Shown here: in pieces, positions 41,043 through 48,570 of the stretch
Layout: every line of letters begins with the position of its first letter
Numbering within the stretch: the first letter of the stretch is position 1
Assembly: GCA_020851735.1 (NCBI GenBank)
Contig: JADZCD010000062.1
Span: 62,001 to 126,000 of the forward strand
Length of the DNA: 64,000 bases
From: Phycisphaeraceae bacterium
Lineage (GTDB): Bacteria; Planctomycetota; Phycisphaerae; Phycisphaerales; Phycisphaeraceae
Reading direction: 5' to 3'
Translations under genes and position numbers: made by a program
Notes under the pieces: model-generated
What the model saw: the letters and a program-made list of their open reading frames with translations, nothing else
Databases searched by the model: none
Told to the model about the DNA's origin: nothing

Positions 41043-42017
41043 ATGTCAGAGCCCTGTTACGATGCTCGCATGCTGCGACATCGCATGATCTTCGGACCGC
41101 TGATGATCCTGGCCCTGTTCCTGATCCTCTTTGTGGACAGCCGACTGGACAAGCTGACCATCACCGGCACCGTCTGGCAGTCGTTTTTTTTCGGGCGTGA
41201 CTATCTGCCCAAGGGTCTGGGCATGCTGGCGCTGTTTATCGTGTTGATCGTGCTGGCATCCGGCGAGCTGTTTGCGATCTTCCAGGCCAAGGGCATCGCG
41301 GTGACGCGGACCATCATCGCCTTGGCGGGCATTGCCGGCTGCACGGTGGTGTACGCCATTCCCTACGCCACCGATTCGCCCACGGCCGTGGCGGTATTCG
41401 CCACGGTGCTGGTGGTGGTGTTTGTGATTCCACTTTTCTGGCACAACTGGCGGCACCGTCAGACCCAGGGTGCCGTGGCTGCGGCGGCGGTCACGCTCTT
41501 TGCCTTTATCTACCTGGGGCTCCTGGCGGGTTTTTACCTGGCCATCCGCCGCTGGCACAGCGCCTGGGTGGTGGCGGCTATTCTTCTGATCATTAAGAGC
41601 TGCGACATCGGCGCCTACTTCACAGGGCGTTTTCTAGGTCGGCACAAGCTGATCCCGTGGTTGAGCCCGGGCAAGACCTGGGAGGGATTCGCCGGCGGCG
41701 TGCTGCTCTCGGCCGCGGTGGCGACGTTCATGGCCTGGCTGTACAACCGCATCGGCATGTCGGGGTATTACCTGTTCGATCCCCGGCGGTTTTTGCCCGT
41801 GGACTACCCGCTGTGGGCAGCGCCGATCGGCGGCGCGTTGCTGGGCGCGGTAGGGCAATTCGGCGATTTAACGGCCAGCCTTTTTAAGCGCGACGCGGGG
41901 TTTAAGGACTCGGGGCAGAGCATTCCCGGATTCGGCGGCCTGCTGGACGTGCTGGATTCGCCCCTGATCGTCGCGCCCCTGGCGTACTGGCTGCTGCGTC
42001 TGACGGCCGTGGGGTAA
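41043..42017 (+). CDS. cdsA: Phosphatidate cytidylyltransferase
   Basis: CdsA makes CDP-diacylglycerol from phosphatidate and CTP in the inner membrane, the branch point of phospholipid synthesis. The protein has about eight hydrophobic helices and the signature S-L-F-K-R-D-A-G-F-K-D-S-G and P-G-F-G-G-L-L-D-V-L-D-S near the C-terminus; G-K-T-W-E-G-F is also typical. The frame is open from ATG 40977, but that lies 17 bp from the divergent RDD start, so the ATG at 41043 (M-S-E-P) is preferred; M at 41070 is possible. The gene ends before a bidirectional terminator shared with the convergent porin gene. Confidence 0.92.
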   Translation: MSEPCYDARMLRHRMIFGPLMILALFLILFVDSRLDKLTITGTVWQSFFFGRDYLPKGLGMLALFIVLIVLASGELFAIFQAKGIAVTRTIIALAGIAGCTVVYAIPYATDSPTAVAVFATVLVVVFVIPLFWHNWRHRQTQGAVAAAAVTLFAFIYLGLLAGFYLAIRRWHSAWVVAAILLIIKSCDIGAYFTGRFLGRHKLIPWLSPGKTWEGFAGGVLLSAAVATFMAWLYNRIGMSGYYLFDPRRFLPVDYPLWAAPIGGALLGAVGQFGDLTASLFKRDAGFKDSGQSIPGFGGLLDVLDSPLIVAPLAYWLLRLTAVG

Positions 42018-42061
42018 GTCGTCTGAACCGGGCCGGCAGGCGCGTTTGGAAGGCTAAGAAA

Positions 42062-42089
42062 AAAGCCCAGGCTGTCAGGCCTGGGCTTT
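42062..42089. terminator. Bidirectional terminator between cdsA and porin
   Basis: AAAGCCCAGGC (42062-42072) and GCCTGGGCTTT (42079-42089) form an 11-bp stem with a 6-base loop. T-rich sequence on one side and the A run on the other allow termination from both directions. Its sequence resembles the other CCCAGG hairpins of the window. Confidence 0.75.
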
Positions 42090-42120
42090 ATAGTCAGGTT
42101 GAATTCCAACGACGCTCGCT

Positions 42121-43479
42121 TCAGAAGGAAAACTGCAGCTGGGTGCGAACCACCACTTGGCCCGCATGGCCGCCGCTGTCCGTCCGCCAGCCGGTGGCGG
42201 TGCTGTCCCAGGCGTCATCCACGGGGTTGAACGCATAGCCGACGTCCAGACCCCACTTGGCCATATGCTTGGCGAAGAAATAGTTCACACCCGTGCTGAT
42301 GATGCTCAATTCCGAAGGCACGTCCGGCGAGGCCATCCATTCATAGCGGGCCACCAGCTCGACGTCCTTGGTGACGAAATACCCGCCCTGAGTCAACAGC
42401 CCGAACTGGTCCAGATCCGCGCCGCCTTCGTCGTTACTGGCCAGGCCGGCCACAAAGAGGTTGGCGCCGCCCAATTTCGCTGAGCCGTCCAGCGTGAACT
42501 GCATCAGGTCGCCGTTGACCGTGCCGTTCTGGGCGTTTTCGTAGTGCGTGGCACCGCCGATCACGACCATGGGCTTGTCGCCCTGCCAGGATTCAAATTC
42601 GCCGTACTGCTTCCAGTCGCCTAAGAGCAGCAGCTCGGCACGGGCGGCGGCGCCGATTTCGGTCGCGTCGCTGTCCCAGCGGCTGTTGCGCACAACCGTT
42701 CGGCCGCCTTCGCCCACGGCGCCGATCAAGTGCAGCATGTTGTTGAAATAGTCCACTTTCACGCCCTGGGTGTATCCGGGCATGGCGGCAGACAGCAGCG
42801 ATCGTTCCACCAACTGCTGCTTGCCGGAGGCAACCAGATATTCCTGCCAGAACGGAACCTTGAATTGACCGACGGTGACGCTGAATCCGCAGCCGAGGGT
42901 TTTCTCAATGAAGGCGTTCTGGAGATGGGCCAGCCCGGTGGAGGTGTAGCCGGTCTGCAACTGATACTTCCAGGTGGGGTCCAGCGCGTGGCCGGAGAAC
43001 ACCAGCTCGGCCCGGGTGACCTCGAAACCGCCGGTGTCGTCGGTGCGGTTGTGGCGCAGGTGGTCGTAGATGTACCGGCCTTGGAACAGCCCGTTGATCT
43101 TTAAAAGGTTGTTGCCGTCCGCCGACCCGAGGAAGAAGCCCTTGTCATAGCCGGCGATGGGGTGATCGCCGCTGAGCGAGGGACGGGTGGCGGAATCGGC
43201 CATCACCTGGCGGACGATTTCCTCCACCTGCTGGCGATCGACGGCCGAGGGGGCGACCGCGGCAGGCTTGTCTTTGCTCATTTCCGCGATGGTCTTGTCC
43301 TGGCTGGCGATCTTGGCGTCCTGGGCAGCCACCCTGGCTTCCAGCTGGCTGACCGTGGCGGCCAGGTCCTGGGCTTCGCTGGAATCCGCCGCGACCATGG
43401 ACGTGGACATGAAGAATACACTCCCCGCCGCGATCAGAGTCAGGACGATTCCGCGTGCAGACATGTTTTTCATAGACAT
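42121..43479 (-). CDS. Phosphate-selective porin-like outer membrane protein
   Basis: The 452-residue protein has a signal peptide (I-V-L-T-L-I-A-A-G-S-V-F-F then A-A-D-S), a coiled-coil stretch at about 35-70 and a beta-barrel region resembling the OprO/OprP porin group: I-N-G-L-F-Q-G-R-Y, F-E-V-T-R-A-E-L-V-F, V-G-Q-F-K-V-P-F-W-Q-E-Y, and the final strand V-R-T-Q-L-Q-F-S-F ending in Phe as outer membrane proteins do. The coiled coil may attach the barrel to the cell wall. Selectivity for phosphate cannot be told from sequence. It is the only gene in its transcript. Confidence 0.85.
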   Translation of the reverse strand: MSMKNMSARGIVLTLIAAGSVFFMSTSMVAADSSEAQDLAATVSQLEARVAAQDAKIASQDKTIAEMSKDKPAAVAPSAVDRQQVEEIVRQVMADSATRPSLSGDHPIAGYDKGFFLGSADGNNLLKINGLFQGRYIYDHLRHNRTDDTGGFEVTRAELVFSGHALDPTWKYQLQTGYTSTGLAHLQNAFIEKTLGCGFSVTVGQFKVPFWQEYLVASGKQQLVERSLLSAAMPGYTQGVKVDYFNNMLHLIGAVGEGGRTVVRNSRWDSDATEIGAAARAELLLLGDWKQYGEFESWQGDKPMVVIGGATHYENAQNGTVNGDLMQFTLDGSAKLGGANLFVAGLASNDEGGADLDQFGLLTQGGYFVTKDVELVARYEWMASPDVPSELSIISTGVNYFFAKHMAKWGLDVGYAFNPVDDAWDSTATGWRTDSGGHAGQVVVRTQLQFSF

Positions 43480-43687
43480 TGCTCCTGTCCATCCCCGTGT
43501 GGAAGCGCCAAATTCAGACCGGCTCCGGATTTGGCTGTCCTTTGTTTTATTGTCCGGTGCATCGGCACTTTCCTGGCGCGGGCAACATGGGAAAATTCAA
43601 AAAAAATAGGGAAAGCTCCCGTACCCTTGGTGGCGCTACTGGCAACGGGGGTGACGGAAAACGCTTACGGAGTTATCGGGCTCAAAT

Positions 43688-43719
43688 AAAAAAGCTGCCG
43701 GACTTGCGCCCAGCAGCTT
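43688..43719 (-). terminator. Terminator of oxidoreductase transcript
   Basis: On the minus strand AAGCTGC (43719-43713) and GCAGCTT (43698-43692) form a stem around a 14-base loop, followed by a T run (43693-43688). It ends the transcript of the gene at 43775-44899. Confidence 0.75.
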
Positions 43720-43774
43720 AGGAACCACCTGTCATAGACTTATGACGATTCGGTGAAAACTTTATGTAAACCGA

Positions 43775-44899
43775 TTAGCTGATTTTCACTTCGCGTCCGC
43801 CGTTTTCCGCTGAGCGGTAGACGCCGTCGAGCATCTTCTGCACCATCAGGCCATGCTCGGCCGGCGCCATGGTGGGTTTGTCGTAGAGGCAGTGATCCAC
43901 CCAGTTGCGCATTTTGCTGCGGAAATTGACGGTGAAATCGTCCGTGCCCACGTAAGCGGGAGCCTGATTGACCATGTGGCCATGGGCGTCGGTGTAGATC
44001 ATGGCTGGTTCCCAGCGGGCACCGGCCTTTTCGCCCATGATCCAGAAGTTGAACTCATCTTTCTCCAGGTGGGCGGCGAAGCTGGCTTCAATGCTCAGGG
44101 CAGCGCCGTTTTCAAAGTGGATGTGCCCGACGGCCAGGTCTTCGACGGTGTAGGTCTTGTAGTCCCAGTTGGGCCAACCGCACTTGATCTTGGTGGCTTC
44201 CTTCTTGTTGCCCATGTAGGTGAAGGTGGAGCCGACGGCGCTGACGGGCCTGGGGGAGCCCATGGCAAAGTGGGCCATTTCCAGGGCGTGGACGCCGATG
44301 TCGATCATCGGGCCGCCGCCTTGGAGGTCCTTGCGGCCGAAGACGCCCCAGTTGGGAATGCCGCGGCGGCGCAGGGCCCAGACGCGTCCGTAGAGAATCT
44401 TGCCGAACTGGCCTTCTTCCACGGCGTTTTTGATGTAGGTGGTCTTGGGGGAATAGCGGTACTGGAAGCCGATGACCAGTTTTTTGCGGTTCTTCTTGGC
44501 GGCGTTGATCATCGCCTGCGCTTCCTTGGCGTTCATGGCCATGGGCTTTTCGACGATCACGTCGGCCCCGGCGTTGGAAGCGTCGATCGAAGCCGGGGCG
44601 TGCAGCCCGTTGGGCGTGCAGACGCTCACGGCGTCGGGCTTGATGCGTGCGAGCATTTTTTTCCAGTCGGTGAAACACGCCGAAGCGGGAATCTTGAACT
44701 TCTGGGAGTGCTTAGCCATGTTGCTTTCGCTCACGTCCGCCAAGCCCACCAGCTCCACGTCGGTCATCTGCGCGAGGATGTCCATGTGCATGCCGGCGAT
44801 GCCGCCAGCCCCGATGAACGCCACACGCAATTTCTTCTGGGAACCATCGTTTGCCGAAACCGTCGCCTTGCCTGCCGCCGCTGACTTACGCTTACTCAC
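43775..44899 (-). CDS. Gfo/Idh/MocA-family oxidoreductase
   Basis: The protein (about 374 residues from the GTG at 44899) has an N-terminal NAD(P)-binding fold with V-A-F-I-G-A-G-G-I-A-G-M-H, then V-C-T-P-N-G-L-H-A and E-K-P-M-A-M-N with the conserved Lys. A C-terminal beta-sheet domain has G-G-P-M-I-D-I-G-V-H, the usual His-containing motif. Family members reduce or oxidise sugars and inositols; the substrate is unknown. The open frame extends to 45073, but the extension has no family features and the GTG has GGAG upstream. The first 25 residues (S-K-R-K-S-A-A-A) are basic and outside the domain. Confidence 0.9.
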   Translation of the reverse strand: MSKRKSAAAGKATVSANDGSQKKLRVAFIGAGGIAGMHMDILAQMTDVELVGLADVSESNMAKHSQKFKIPASACFTDWKKMLARIKPDAVSVCTPNGLHAPASIDASNAGADVIVEKPMAMNAKEAQAMINAAKKNRKKLVIGFQYRYSPKTTYIKNAVEEGQFGKILYGRVWALRRRGIPNWGVFGRKDLQGGGPMIDIGVHALEMAHFAMGSPRPVSAVGSTFTYMGNKKEATKIKCGWPNWDYKTYTVEDLAVGHIHFENGAALSIEASFAAHLEKDEFNFWIMGEKAGARWEPAMIYTDAHGHMVNQAPAYVGTDDFTVNFRSKMRNWVDHCLYDKPTMAPAEHGLMVQKMLDGVYRSAENGGREVKIS

Positions 44900-45172
44900 G
44901 GGAAGTGCTCCAGGGCCGAACGCCCGCCGAAGGTCGGCAACATCCGCCACGCTGCGGCCGTTGCCAGGGTCGGTCGGGTTGGCCTGCTTGAAGGCGGCTA
45001 TTCTGCACGGGCAACGTATAGTTTCAAGTAAGCGGCTTTTCAGACTAAAAGGCAAATGATCCTTGGTGGGCATCGTGCAAACCCGCTAGACTAACCGCGG
45101 CGCCTGCCCGACAGGCCTGCGATCCGCAGCCAAGCCCGCCCTTGGGCTGCCCCTGCGGGAAGGGATTGAGCG

Positions 45173-46324
45173 TTGCCCGACCAGGACGGAAAAAACTTGA
45201 ATTCTCCCAGCGGTAATACCTCCCAACGCCAACCGGACGTGAATTCCCCGCTGCCGGCGACCAGGCCGAATCCCGCTCCCATAGCGGGCCGTATCTCCAG
45301 ATTAAAAAACGACTTAAAGCTGCTTGCGATCTCCTGGGGCACGTCCATCACCCTGCACGCCACGCTCATTATCATCTCCCTGGTGATGGTCTGGTCGGTG
45401 GTCAATCGGCCGGAGGACAAAAGCCACATCATCCCCATCGCCCGCTTAGCAGCCGATCCGGACAAGCCGCTGCCGCTGGCCATGGCCAACCAAGACCCTG
45501 CCGCGGTTCCTGTTGCCGCCGCTGCGGTTTCGGCCGCGGCGCCAAGCCCGTTAAGCAGCGCCGGCCCCTCGGCCTTTGGTTCGGCGGGCGCCTCGGGACA
45601 GGCCGAGGCCTCGGCCACCGGCAGCGTGCAGTTACTGGCGCCCCCCGCCACTGCCGCTTCGCCGCTGAGCGCGCCCAAATCCGCGGAGGCCATCTCGCCC
45701 TTGGCGGCCACGTTCTACGGCACCGGCGGCAACGCCAAGCAGATCATCTACGTCGTCGATGCGTCCGGCTCATTGATCGACACCCTCGACTACGTGCTGG
45801 CGGAGTTGCGCCGCTCGATCAGTGAACTCCGCCCGCCGCAGACGTTCACGATCCTCTTCTTCCAGGGCGATCAGGTCCTCGAGCCGCCGCCGGCGGGACC
45901 TAAACAAACGATTCCGTCCGTCTTTAAACAGGTGCTGGCCTGGATCGGGCCGGAGGCGGGCAATGTCCGGGCCAAGGGAGGCAGCTCTCCGCTGGCGGCG
46001 CTTGAAAAAGCCTTTGCCTATGAGCCGGACCTGATCTTCCTGCTCTCGGACAACATCACCGGGCGCGGGCCCTACCAGATCAACCAGCAACGCCTGCTGG
46101 AGCAGATCGGCCGGATGAACCGCGCCAACGTGAAGATCAACACGCTCCAGTTCGTCTATCCCGATCCCTTGGCGACCCACGGAACCAAAGGCACGCTGGA
46201 ATTGATTGCCGCGCAAAGCGGAGGGATGTACCGGTTTGTGCCGGCCGCTGATCTGAAAACCCCCGGAAGTCCCGGAACCCCCGGAAGCCCGGCAAGTCCC
46301 GGCGCGGCCACGGAAACACCCTGA
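45173..46324 (+). CDS. TonB-like anchored von Willebrand A protein
   Basis: The 383-residue protein has a cytoplasmic head of about 50 residues, one membrane helix (about 52-77), an Ala/Pro/Ser-rich linker (about 95-178) and a von Willebrand A domain (about 190-355). The metal site D-A-S-G-S is at 196-200, with L-L-S-D-N later. The helix contains S58-x-x-x-H62, the Ser-His pair that TonB (S16, H20) and TolA (S18, H22) use to contact ExbB/ExbD or TolQ/TolR. ExbB- and ExbD-like genes follow directly. The inferred role is an energy transducer or PMF-regulated adhesion device with a VWA output domain. The start is TTG 45173, nine bases after GGAAGGG. The C-terminus is a P-G-S-P-rich tail. Confidence 0.8.
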   Translation: MPDQDGKNLNSPSGNTSQRQPDVNSPLPATRPNPAPIAGRISRLKNDLKLLAISWGTSITLHATLIIISLVMVWSVVNRPEDKSHIIPIARLAADPDKPLPLAMANQDPAAVPVAAAAVSAAAPSPLSSAGPSAFGSAGASGQAEASATGSVQLLAPPATAASPLSAPKSAEAISPLAATFYGTGGNAKQIIYVVDASGSLIDTLDYVLAELRRSISELRPPQTFTILFFQGDQVLEPPPAGPKQTIPSVFKQVLAWIGPEAGNVRAKGGSSPLAALEKAFAYEPDLIFLLSDNITGRGPYQINQQRLLEQIGRMNRANVKINTLQFVYPDPLATHGTKGTLELIAAQSGGMYRFVPAADLKTPGSPGTPGSPASPGAATETP

Positions 46325-46470
46325 CACGCGGTCGGCGGCTATGAGGTGAATTGGGGACAAGTCATGGCCCATGCGCGGGCCATCCCTTGCCGTCAACCCG
46401 TAGTATCCTTATGACGATCAGGTTTCGCAGCCGTCCAAACGACGGCGCCAGCGATGACAAAGGAGTGGAC

Positions 46471-47298
46471 ATGCGCGCAAGATGGTGGATCGCCGGAACA
46501 ACCGCGGTGGCTCTGGCCGGCAGCCTTTTGCCGGCGGCGGCGATGGACAGTGGCTGGGGACTGCTCACCTTAGGCCAGGCCCAACCGCCGAACATGTCGT
46601 TTGCCAGGATGTTCCTTTGGCGGGACACGCTCATCGGGCTGCTGGTGATTCAGTTGCTTCTGCTGATGTCGCTGACCACGGTGGCGCTGATCATCCACAA
46701 CCTGCTGCGTTACCGGCGGAGCGCGGTGCTGCCCCCCACTTTCTACGCCCGGATGGAGCGTCTGCTGGCGCAGAAGAACTACCGCGAGGCGGTGGCGACG
46801 GCCAATGCCGAGCCGAGCCTGCTGGGGCAGTTGACCAAGTCAGCTCTAAACGAATCGCCGCGTGGCTTTGCGGCCATGGAATACGCCGTCGAGCAGGCGG
46901 CCGAGGGCTTGGCGGGGCAGATGGTCCGCACGCTGGAATATCTGAACGTCATGGGCAACCTCGGGCCGATGCTCGGGCTGTTCGGCACGGTGTACGGCAT
47001 GATCGTGGCGTTTCAGGAACTGGTGGCCGCGGGGGGGCGGCCTGATCCGGGCCAACTGGCCTCGGGGATTTCCACTTCCTTAGTCACCACTTTCTGGGGC
47101 CTGGTGGTGGCGATTCCCGCCCTGGCGGCACATGCGATGATCCGCAGCAAGGTGGAGAGTCTGGCTGCGGAAGGCGCGGAACTGGCCGGCCGGCTGATCC
47201 AACCCCTGCGTCCAGCCGCACCGGCCGGCACGGCTGTGCTGCCGGAAGAGCCCCGTAATTCCGTGGTTCCGGGGGGTGGGAACGTACCCCCCGGCTGA
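46471..47298 (+). CDS. ExbB/TolQ/MotA-type proton channel protein
   Basis: The protein (275 residues from ATG 46471, with AAGGAG upstream) has a hydrophobic, signal-like N-terminus, then a helix L-I-G-L-L-V-I-Q-L-L-L-L-M-S-L, a cytoplasmic part, and two C-terminal helices: G-N-L-G-P-M-L-G-L-F-G-T-V-Y-G-M and S-T-S-L-V-T-T-F-W-G-L-V-V-A-I-P-A-L-A. These are the conserved proton-channel features of the MotA/TolQ/ExbB family. It should form the inner membrane channel with the ExbD proteins encoded downstream. The stop codon lies inside a CCCCCGGC palindrome whose centre reads GGCTGAGCC instead of GGCAGAGCC, so the element supplies the end of the protein. Confidence 0.9.
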   Translation: MRARWWIAGTTAVALAGSLLPAAAMDSGWGLLTLGQAQPPNMSFARMFLWRDTLIGLLVIQLLLLMSLTTVALIIHNLLRYRRSAVLPPTFYARMERLLAQKNYREAVATANAEPSLLGQLTKSALNESPRGFAAMEYAVEQAAEGLAGQMVRTLEYLNVMGNLGPMLGLFGTVYGMIVAFQELVAAGGRPDPGQLASGISTSLVTTFWGLVVAIPALAAHAMIRSKVESLAAEGAELAGRLIQPLRPAAPAGTAVLPEEPRNSVVPGGGNVPPG

Positions 47299-47308
47299 GC
47301 CGGGGGCT
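47284..47308 (+). repeat. CCCCCGGC palindrome forming the exbB end
   Basis: GTACCCCCCGGCTGAGCC plus GGGGGCT, followed by GAAACGGCGGAGGAA. The A-to-T change in the centre creates the exbB stop codon. Confidence 0.85.
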
Positions 47309-47379
47309 GAAACGGCGGAGGAATCGCGGTGATTCTACTTCCGGGAGTTCCGGGTGTGATTCCGGGGGGACAGTAAAAG

Positions 47380-47407
47380 CACACAGCACGCTATGCGATG
47401 CTGTGTG
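47380..47407. repeat. CACACAGCA palindrome, copy 3
   Basis: CACACAGCA and TGCTGTGTG surround CGCTATGCGA, followed by GCACCC. It lies in the gap between exbB and exbD. Confidence 0.8.
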
Positions 47408-47468
47408 GCACCCAATGAATCAACTTCCGGGGATTCCGGGGGGATTCCGGGGGGATGAGGAAGTCGGC

Positions 47469-47999
47469 ATGATCCGAGCGCCGCGCAGTCGAGCCAACGT
47501 CAACAGTTGCCAGCTTAACCTGGCTGCGATGTTGGACATTGTTTTTCAGTTGATCGTCTTTTTCATGTTGATCAGCAACATCGGGGCGGAGGAACACCCT
47601 CTGCTGGTGGTGCCTGAGCTCAAGGACCCGCAGACCTCGCAGACCGAGCAACTCGACCGCATTTACGTGAACGTGATGCCCAAGGAATACGACAGCACGC
47701 GCACTTCCGGGGGCGGAGACGGCCAAGAGTATCTGGATTGGCCTGGCCAGGCGGTGGCGATCAAGGTGGGGTTAGAGACCTTCAGCCCGCAAAAGCTGGA
47801 GGACGTCACCGCGGCCCTGGCCGCCGGCGTGGGGCGGAACCCCAAGGTTCGCGTGCTGGTGCGGGCTGACGCGGCGTTGCACTTTGACTCGGTGCAGCCG
47901 GTGCTGGCCGCCATCGAAGCGGCCGGGGTTCGTGACGTGGGCTTGGTGGCCCTGGCCCGGGAACGGGCGGGGGCGGAGTCGACAATCTCCGCGAAATAA
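47469..47999 (+). CDS. ExbD/TolR-type protein 1
   Basis: The protein (176 residues from ATG 47469, preceded by GAGGAAG) has a short cytoplasmic part, one membrane helix with the conserved proton-carrying Asp (A-M-L-D23-I-V-F-Q-L-I-V-F-F) and a periplasmic domain ending V-R-V-L-V-R-A-D-A and V-Q-P-V-L-A-A-I-E. It is predicted to form the peripheral proton pathway with ExbB. The longer frame from 47403 enters a palindrome repeat. A CTTCCGGGGGCGG module lies inside the coding region at about 47704. The neighbouring ExbD-like gene starts 18 bases after its stop. Confidence 0.88.
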   Translation: MIRAPRSRANVNSCQLNLAAMLDIVFQLIVFFMLISNIGAEEHPLLVVPELKDPQTSQTEQLDRIYVNVMPKEYDSTRTSGGGDGQEYLDWPGQAVAIKVGLETFSPQKLEDVTAALAAGVGRNPKVRVLVRADAALHFDSVQPVLAAIEAAGVRDVGLVALARERAGAESTISAK

Positions 48000-48016
48000 C
48001 GGGAGTTAAGCGCAGC

Positions 48017-48544
48017 GTGAACGCCGGCAGCCAAGTAAATGATCCGCATATCCGCGCTGGGCAGATGCGCCGGCCCAGGCGCTGGTCCGGGCCGGCCGAC
48101 GTGCGTCTGAACGTCACCGCCATGCTGGACGTGATGTTCCAGCTGCTTATTTTTTTCGTCGTGACCGCCGGCGTGATGCTCGAAGAAGGGATGCTCAGCA
48201 CCCGACTGTTGCCCCAGCACACCGGAGCCATGGGCGACGCGGTGCTGCCGCGGCAGCCGCTGCGCATCGTCGTCGAGGCCAGGGACGTGGCGGGCTATGC
48301 CCTGCGCATCGAGCACCAGGAACAGCAGCCGGCCGACTTTCGCGCTCTCTGCCAGGCGCTTGAGGAACTGCAGTGGGACCCGGCCCGGAAACGGTCGGGA
48401 GCGTACAAGCCCGATCACCCGCTGCTGATTGAGCCGGGCGCAAAAGTGCGCTGGCAGCACGTGGTCAACGCCTTCAACGCCGCGGTCAAGGCGGGGTACA
48501 CCGACGTCAGCTTCAGCCCACCCCCGCCGCCGGCCGGCCCCTGA
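48017..48544 (+). CDS. ExbD/TolR-type protein 2
   Basis: The 175-residue protein is a second ExbD with Asp38 in the helix A-M-L-D-V-M-F-Q-L-L-I-F-F-V-V-T-A. The periplasmic part has L-R-I-V-V-E-A-R-D and a Pro-rich end (S-P-P-P-P-P). The start is GTG 48017. Two different ExbD genes after one ExbB fit a channel with mixed ExbD subunits. No TonB or TolA gene follows; instead a TPR protein does. It is probably cotranscribed with the genes before and after. Confidence 0.87.
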   Translation: MNAGSQVNDPHIRAGQMRRPRRWSGPADVRLNVTAMLDVMFQLLIFFVVTAGVMLEEGMLSTRLLPQHTGAMGDAVLPRQPLRIVVEARDVAGYALRIEHQEQQPADFRALCQALEELQWDPARKRSGAYKPDHPLLIEPGAKVRWQHVVNAFNAAVKAGYTDVSFSPPPPPAGP

Positions 48545-48570
48545 TTCATCCTCGCGAGGTCAGCCCACCG

